Positions 58,846 to 64,000 of a DNA stretch of 64,000 nucleotides are shown one piece after another; the stretch's first letter is position 1; the number at the start of each line of letters is the position of its first letter. The position numbers were made by a program, and so were the translations under genes. The stretch is taken from contig OZ024870.1 in assembly GCA_964017185.1 (NCBI GenBank), positions 30,341,621 to 30,405,620 of the forward strand. Direction: 5' to 3'. This DNA comes from Rugalucina vietnamica (taxonomy: Eukaryota > Mollusca > Bivalvia > Lucinida > Lucinidae). The notes under the pieces were generated by a model that saw only the letters and a program-made list of their open reading frames with translations, made no database searches and was not told the origin of the DNA.

Positions 58846-58925
58846 ATCATAACTCGCCCCAAGACAACTTTACCCACTTTTAGAGGAAAACTGTCCACAC
58901 TTTAAAAGACGACTCTCCTCACTTT

Positions 58926-59320
58926 AAAAGACAGCCCATCCTGCTTAAGAAGACAACTTTTTTTCTTTTTCCTTCTATTTTATATCTGGAATACCCCGAG
59001 GTGAATAATACACCATACGCTCAGTGCCATGCGTTAGCTCGAAATTCTAGTGTGTTTTTTATTATGAAAGTAGCTTATATGGTCACTTGTGCCGGGGAGG
59101 TTTAACGGCTTTGGCCTTTAATTTTGATATATAAAACGTTTGTTTTGTTTGGTTTCGTTTTGTCACGAAGACTTTACTTGAAAATTTAGTTTACGAGGTT
59201 TGTCAGAAAAGTTCGTGGACTTCTTAGCTAGCTTGTTCTTGTTGATGGTATCAAACTCCGTATGTCTATATCAGTACCTTTTCACTAAAAGTTGTAAACA
59301 TTAAGTTTGTTGAGAAGTAC
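58926..59320. other. Unassigned stretch
   Basis: No ORF, repeat or gene recognised. Confidence 0.3.
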
Positions 59321-59322
59321 TA

Positions 59323-60366
59323 CACTGAAAAAAAGTTATAAGAGGCCACTTTTCAAACTCATTTTTTGTTTCTAAGCCATGTTCAAAATTGCACGATTTT
59401 TTGCCAAAAGACGTGTCTTTCAAGTAAGTAAAGTTCCAAAGTGTTAAGAAATAATTTTCTTTTACTAAAGGCGTTTTTGGAGTAAAAATGCAAAAATCAA
59501 TGTTTTTAAATAAAAAATTGGATACAGCACACCATTTATTGAAATTAGGAAAGGGTGTCATCAAAAGGGTCGTTACGGCTCGGAAAAACATCAAACATTC
59601 GAATTTTCTCTACTGGTAGAATTTTTATGCATTTTTAAAAATCGCCAATTTTGAGATGTTTTGCAAAATTCATAAATGTGCCTCTTAAACATGTTGACCC
59701 CTGTTAAATTCACTTGATGAGGCCTGGAAATGAGAGACATAACTCGACTGAACTGTTTTAGACCATTTTCGAGGACCAACAGGTCAAGGCTGCCGCACAC
59801 TTCCGGTTTCAATGCCAAGTTTTAACGAACAAAATAACAAAATTTGTGGACGATTTTTTTAATTTTCAAAGTTTATCAGAGTCTAGTATTTGACCTAAAT
59901 AATCGCTGAAAATTTCAATGCCGTGCTGCTGATAATAACGCAACTAGAGAAGAACAAAGTTGGTATGCAAATTGCATACAAAAGCTGAATTCCTGTTATT
60001 CAGGTTGCTGTCTTCTTGCATGTACAAAACAGAAACGAAGATTCTTATTGCAGCAACACTTTTGACTTAATTTTATCTTGCACCATGGCAGTCAGTAGCA
60101 CTTTAAAATAAATTAAAATGTAAAAACACAACGTCATAATATGACATTTAATTTGATGTTAATAAAGTGTGACTTTTTGAAATAGGGTACCTTTACACAT
60201 GCTTCGTCTGTGTGAGAAGTATCACGCATTTTGGAATGCAGAAAATCACAGAGCCACAGTTAGACATTGGTTTATTCATATGATCATGAATTTAAATTGA
60301 TCGTATTTTACTTTCTGAACTAGAAGAAAAAAATATGAGGTGGCCTCTTATAACTTTTTTTCAGTG
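59323..60366. mobile_element. Mariner-like MITE, 1044 bp, TA target duplication
   Basis: Terminal repeats CACTGAAAAAAAGTTATAAG then AGGCCAC are mirrored at 60339-60366, with TA on both sides (59321-59322 and 60367-60368). No transposase ORF. Confidence 0.8.
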
Positions 60367-60962
60367 TAAAGGCTGTAAAGACACACTGAGAACACAATAA
60401 ATCCATGCAGGTGAAGTCTAACAACAAAAACACTATGATGAATATGTACAGTTTATTTTGACACTGAGCGTTTTGCTGCAACAGAGCAAGCAAACCGATG
60501 TCTTGAAACTCATAGTCTTTCAAAAGGCACTTGTGGTTACGATAGAGGGAACCCTGATAATTGTTACACGATATGTGTTCTGGACCTACAAATGTACTGT
60601 CTAAACGCCATCCTTCAGAAACTGCCTTTTCAAAACCTCACTTTTCTGAAACACATCAAGAAAATTATGATTACTCCGCTGAACTGAGCATGAAAAAATG
60701 TTAATGCATTTGGCAAGTCTTTATGATTTACCATCATGCTCAAATATGATGTCATATGATATCAGCAATATTATTCCATAGTGGAAACTGACTCAGCTGT
60801 CTCGATGTAGGAAAACCTTATACATGTACATGTACAGTTCTTTTCACTCTGGTGCGAACATGTTATTTTTTTTTTTCATGGCACAGCACATATTTCTTTT
60901 CTTATTAATTCATTTTTCTATTGTATATAACGTTCTGACACTGAGGATAACATGTCCTGAAC
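60367..60962 (-). other. 3' flank of the GPCR gene
   Basis: Likely the 3' UTR and downstream sequence on the minus strand. No clear AATAAA was settled on and no other gene is seen. Confidence 0.4.
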
Positions 60963-62447
60963 TCAACAGCAAGAACAGCAGCCTAACATGCTGAACAAAT
61001 TGTGTCTGAATTCCTTGTTAAACATTGTGTACAGTATAAAATTGGTCGAATAGTTTGCCTGAAATACCACAAGAAATCCTAGTTTTGTGAGAGCTTCCGA
61101 CGAATCAGCAGTCGTGGTCACATCGGTTCCCATGAAGGACATGACTGCGTATAAGAGTTGAGGGATACCAGCCAGCAATAAGTACACCACTACGACTGCC
61201 GTCAACAGCACTGACGTTCGGTGCGGTCCGGTGCTCGGCTCCTGGTTCGTAAGACCTCGCCTGATGGCGTGTTGACGGTACAACTTGACAATCGTCAACG
61301 GTGTAAGGCTTATAATGACAACCATCGGGGTGACGATGAACATGGCGGTGATTAGTACCCGCAGCGGCGACTCCTGTAATGTGTCATTTTCGCCGTCACC
61401 GTCCATATCAAAACCGAACTCGCAGGTGCCATCTATGATGCCGCCATAAATGACCGAGGGCGTAGCGGCGATCACGAGGGTCGCTGTTACACAGGCTGCT
61501 ACGGATATGACTGTACGCCGCTTTGTCAGAATTTGTCGCGCCTTCAAGGGAAACCACACCACTATGAAGCGTTCTATGCAAACGAGCATGATCATCAATG
61601 TCGAGTTGAAAGATGAAACTCGTGCGCCCGCGCTAAACAGCTTGCAGGCATAGTCGTTCGCTGATTTTAGAGCCGTTATATCAAATAGCGACAGATCACC
61701 AAATGCCTCGATATTTAAAGTGTTTACCACAAGAGAAAGTGTGTCCGCAACGGCTAACGACATGATCAGTATATTATGAGGCTTAAATCTTGTTTCCGAC
61801 TTCAGCGTAACGACTAGAGTCATTCCGTTTCCAAACAGCCCAAGGAGTAGGAATATACACGCGAATATGGCTACGGTGTAAGACAGCCACACATTAGGGA
61901 CAGTCATCTCAGGGGCAGATAGCTTCGAAAGATTCTGCATGACGAAATCTCCGACGCCAAACAGCATCGACTCGGTGGTTCCGTTGCCAAATAGTGTCGA
62001 GATGGTGGTTCCGCCGCCTAACAGATTCGAGTTAGTGGTTCCGTCGCCAAATAGTGTCGAGTTGGTGGTTCCGTCGCCAAACAGTGTCGAGATGGCTGTT
62101 CCGTCACCTAACAGATTCGAGTTAGTGGTTCCGTCGCCAAATAGTGTCGAGTTGGTGGTTCCGTTGCCAAACAGTGTAGAGTTGGTGGTTCCGTCGCCAA
62201 ACAGCGTCGAGTTGGTGGTTCCTTCTCCAAACAGTGTCGAGATGGTGGTTTCGTCGACAAATAGTGTAGAGTTGGTGGTTCCGTCGCTTAATAGTGTCGA
62301 GTTAGTGGGACCATCGCCAAACAGCGTCGAGTTGGTGGTTTCGTCGCCAAATAGTGTCGAGATGGCTGTTCCGTCCCCAAATAGCGTCGAGATGGTGGTT
62401 CCATTGTCTTGATTGATGATGACTTCTGTAGTATTAATGATTTCCAT
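60963..62447 (-). CDS. Class A (rhodopsin-type) GPCR with N-terminal decapeptide repeats, single exon
   Basis: 494 residues. Residues 17-166 are fifteen tandem decapeptides of the form TTNSTLFGDG, many with an N-S-T glycosylation sequon. The seven helices are approximately 188-212 (GN at 206-207), 225-247 (Asp235 in VAD), 268-292, 311-330, 360-388, 410-437 and 452-475. Cys268 and Cys342 are the likely extracellular disulfide. E292-R293-F294 replaces DRY, and NFILY (469-473) replaces NPxxY. The CWxP toggle of TM6 is replaced by LAGIPQ. The best guess is a peptide-type receptor of the large lophotrochozoan expansion (FMRFamide receptor-like). The ligand is unknown. A TIR element begins about 60 bp upstream of the ATG. 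Confidence 0.85.
   Translation of the reverse strand: MEIINTTEVIINQDNGTTISTLFGDGTAISTLFGDETTNSTLFGDGPTNSTLLSDGTTNSTLFVDETTISTLFGEGTTNSTLFGDGTTNSTLFGNGTTNSTLFGDGTTNSNLLGDGTAISTLFGDGTTNSTLFGDGTTNSNLLGGGTTISTLFGNGTTESMLFGVGDFVMQNLSKLSAPEMTVPNVWLSYTVAIFACIFLLLGLFGNGMTLVVTLKSETRFKPHNILIMSLAVADTLSLVVNTLNIEAFGDLSLFDITALKSANDYACKLFSAGARVSSFNSTLMIMLVCIERFIVVWFPLKARQILTKRRTVISVAACVTATLVIAATPSVIYGGIIDGTCEFGFDMDGDGENDTLQESPLRVLITAMFIVTPMVVIISLTPLTIVKLYRQHAIRRGLTNQEPSTGPHRTSVLLTAVVVVYLLLAGIPQLLYAVMSFMGTDVTTTADSSEALTKLGFLVVFQANYSTNFILYTMFNKEFRHNLFSMLGCCSCC
61950..62400 (-). repeat. 30-bp coding minisatellite in the GPCR N-terminus
   Basis: Fifteen 30-bp units such as 'ggttccgtcgccaaatagtg' on the plus strand. 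Unit length is a multiple of three in all copies, and variants (ISTLFGDG, NSNLLGDG) are shuffled, indicating exchange between units. Confidence 0.9.
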
Positions 62448-62508
62448 TGTTTGACTTTTCGAAACCTTAAAATGACAAATAAAATATTAGCATAATGAGA
62501 TTTAAGGT

Positions 62509-63739
62509 GGCGTCATACCTAGCCGATTTTGACACACGATGGCCACACGAATATGAAATTTTCAATTTCGCGCGATTTTCGTCACGAATTTGGTAAAAAG
62601 CCAATGTTGAGCCGAAGCATGTACGAAGCCTACCGATGGACACACGATGGACACACGATTATACCCGATGCAGTCACGAACGATACACGAAGTGGTAGTT
62701 TTGCAAACGATGTTGATGCAAATGGTATGCGAAGGCTTGACGATGTCGTGAAGCCATCGTGAGGTGTAAAATGTATTCCCGAAAGTGTCCCGAAGGCATA
62801 ACGACACTTCCCGATGTTATGTAAAATCAATTAATGAGACTAAAAAGTGATGTTGAGAAAACATCAGCTTTGTCAGTTTCTTTCTTTACAAAATAAAATT
62901 GGAAATGACACCGAAACCAGGAAGAGGGCGTGGGAAGATGATTGCGCCTGTCAGCTCCACCCAATGTTCCACTCCAATACTCCAGTCCATGACTCCACTC
63001 AAAAACTCCAATCCATAAAATACACGGTGTCTATATTGTAGGCGGGAGATTGAACGAGACCCCTTCATTCGCGTGCAAACATGGTCTCTTTTGAGAAGGT
63101 ACATTATATTTCATATGTATGATTTCGTTGTTGACGTCCACGGTAAAAATTACTACCATTACTGTATTGTCAGTTACTTTACAACACTGTTCAAATTTCT
63201 CGGTGACAGTTTGGTAGTATTTCAATCTATCTTTCGCATGAAACTGACACAAAACTGTTCGATGTAGATAAAAGACTCGTTTGTCGAAAACTGCAGTGGG
63301 TACTGCTCTACTAGAAAGAAAACAGAGTGCTGCTTGAAAGACAACATAATAATAAACAAACCAAATACCTGTAAGAGATGGTGTTGCTCCTTCAAGATGA
63401 TTTTATCAGGTTCCAGTTGCGTGTAAAGAAGCAGTGCTGCAGTCTTCTTCTTCCTGTTTGTCTTGTCTTCAAAATACACCATGATTTTTGTCAGAATAGA
63501 ATCAACAGTACTGCATGAACTTAAGATTTTCTGAGAAAAAGGCCGCGTGTGAGTGGTTGCTGATTTTTGTATGTCAACGTTACCTTGGGATATATTGGAA
63601 ACATAGAAAACGCAGTTTTGGTTAATATCGTGATTCCATTCACTCACGAATGGCCCGATGTCTTCACGATCCCCGCCGAAATTGAAACTTTTCATAATCG
63701 TGTGTCCATCGCGTGTTAAAATCGGCTAGGTATGACGCC
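62509..63739. mobile_element. TIR element, about 1.23 kb, upstream of the GPCR
   Basis: Terminal repeats of about 65 bp start GGCGTCATACCTAGCCGATT and are mirrored ending at 63739, with roughly 85% identity. The subterminal region repeats the word CACACGATGG and related forms. No transposase ORF. The TSD is not clear. Confidence 0.75.
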
Positions 63740-64000
63740 TGCATTACCAATGTCATATGTAATGACAAAAGAAATGCAATCAAAGGAGGAGGAACGGCAA
63801 GCGATGTAAACTTGAGAATAGCGCTAAATGTGTATCTTTGTGTGAGCAATTTCTTTTTTCCGAGGGCTTTTCTGAATTGAATAATATTGAAAATAGTGCA
63901 ACTTTACAATGGTTGCGTTAATTAGACCGATAATATAAGGTGTACGAGTTATTTTAATTTGTATTTTGCAATAATTACAATATTTTTTCGTATAGATAGT
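63740..64000. other. Unassigned end of window
   Basis: Nothing recognised. Confidence 0.3.

Larger units (their letters stand above)
50285..58925 (+). repeat. Segmental duplication copy II with nested insertions
   Basis: It is colinear with 21286-24490. Relative to copy I it carries about 5.1 kb extra at 50409-55567, a MITE at 55957-56833, and LINE fragments at 57114-57633 and 57690-58845. Confidence 0.8.

Overview
The window looks like eukaryotic, bilaterian genomic DNA, most likely from a mollusc and probably a bivalve. It has spliced genes with GT-AG introns, low gene density, tRNA-derived SINEs, CR1/L2-type LINEs, a Helitron with a host-type protease domain, and many non-coding elements built from tandem arrays plus a terminal hairpin. 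That last architecture is known from bivalve 'pearl' and related HINE elements. The species call is inference. I see no bacterial operons, CRISPR arrays, rRNA or functional tRNA genes.

Only two loci look like host genes. The first is an arylsulfatase B-like gene on the minus strand, present as two direct copies about 25 kb apart. The copy at 37518-44311 reconstructs as eight exons into a frame-perfect 496-residue sulfatase. The copy at 9407-13909 keeps exons 1-6 with identical exon lengths and phases, but I cannot find its last two exons. The second is an intronless 494-residue class A GPCR on the minus strand at 60963-62447, with an N-terminal array of fifteen decapeptide repeats.

The rest is mobile DNA. 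From left to right:
- 1-4224: the 5' part of a Helitron Rep gene, broken by a stop and a frameshift.
- 4900-7797: a 455-bp tandem array ending in a hairpin.
- 9.4-14 kb: the truncated sulfatase copy, with MITEs and a SINE in its introns.
- 14.0-21.25 kb: a nearly intact two-ORF LINE with an SGNH-type ORF1 and an endonuclease/RT ORF2.
- 21.3-24.5 kb: copy I of a segmental duplication.
- 24.6-28.6 kb: a composite TA-flanked element.
- 28.6-35.3 kb: MITEs, SINEs and foldback repeats.
- 35.7-37.2 kb: a second 455-bp-family element.
- 37.5-44.4 kb: the full sulfatase gene.
- 44.44-48.04 kb: a long-TIR/foldback element.
- 48.0-50.3 kb: a roughly 155-bp tandem array with a hairpin.
- 50.3-58.9 kb: copy II of the segmental duplication, loaded with nested insertions including a 3.16-kb long-TIR element with a 5-bp TSD.
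- 59.3-60.4 kb: a mariner-like MITE.
- 61.0-62.4 kb: the GPCR.
- 62.5-63.7 kb: a TIR element directly upstream of it.

The most striking pattern is that at least seven separate elements, from four unrelated sequence families, share one blueprint: a short subterminal inverted repeat, a minisatellite core, often a short tetranucleotide-like run, and a terminal hairpin. Because the window contains a duplicated locus, one of these elements can be compared with its own empty site. That comparison shows essentially no target duplication, which favours Helitron/Helentron-type insertion over cut-and-paste transposition.
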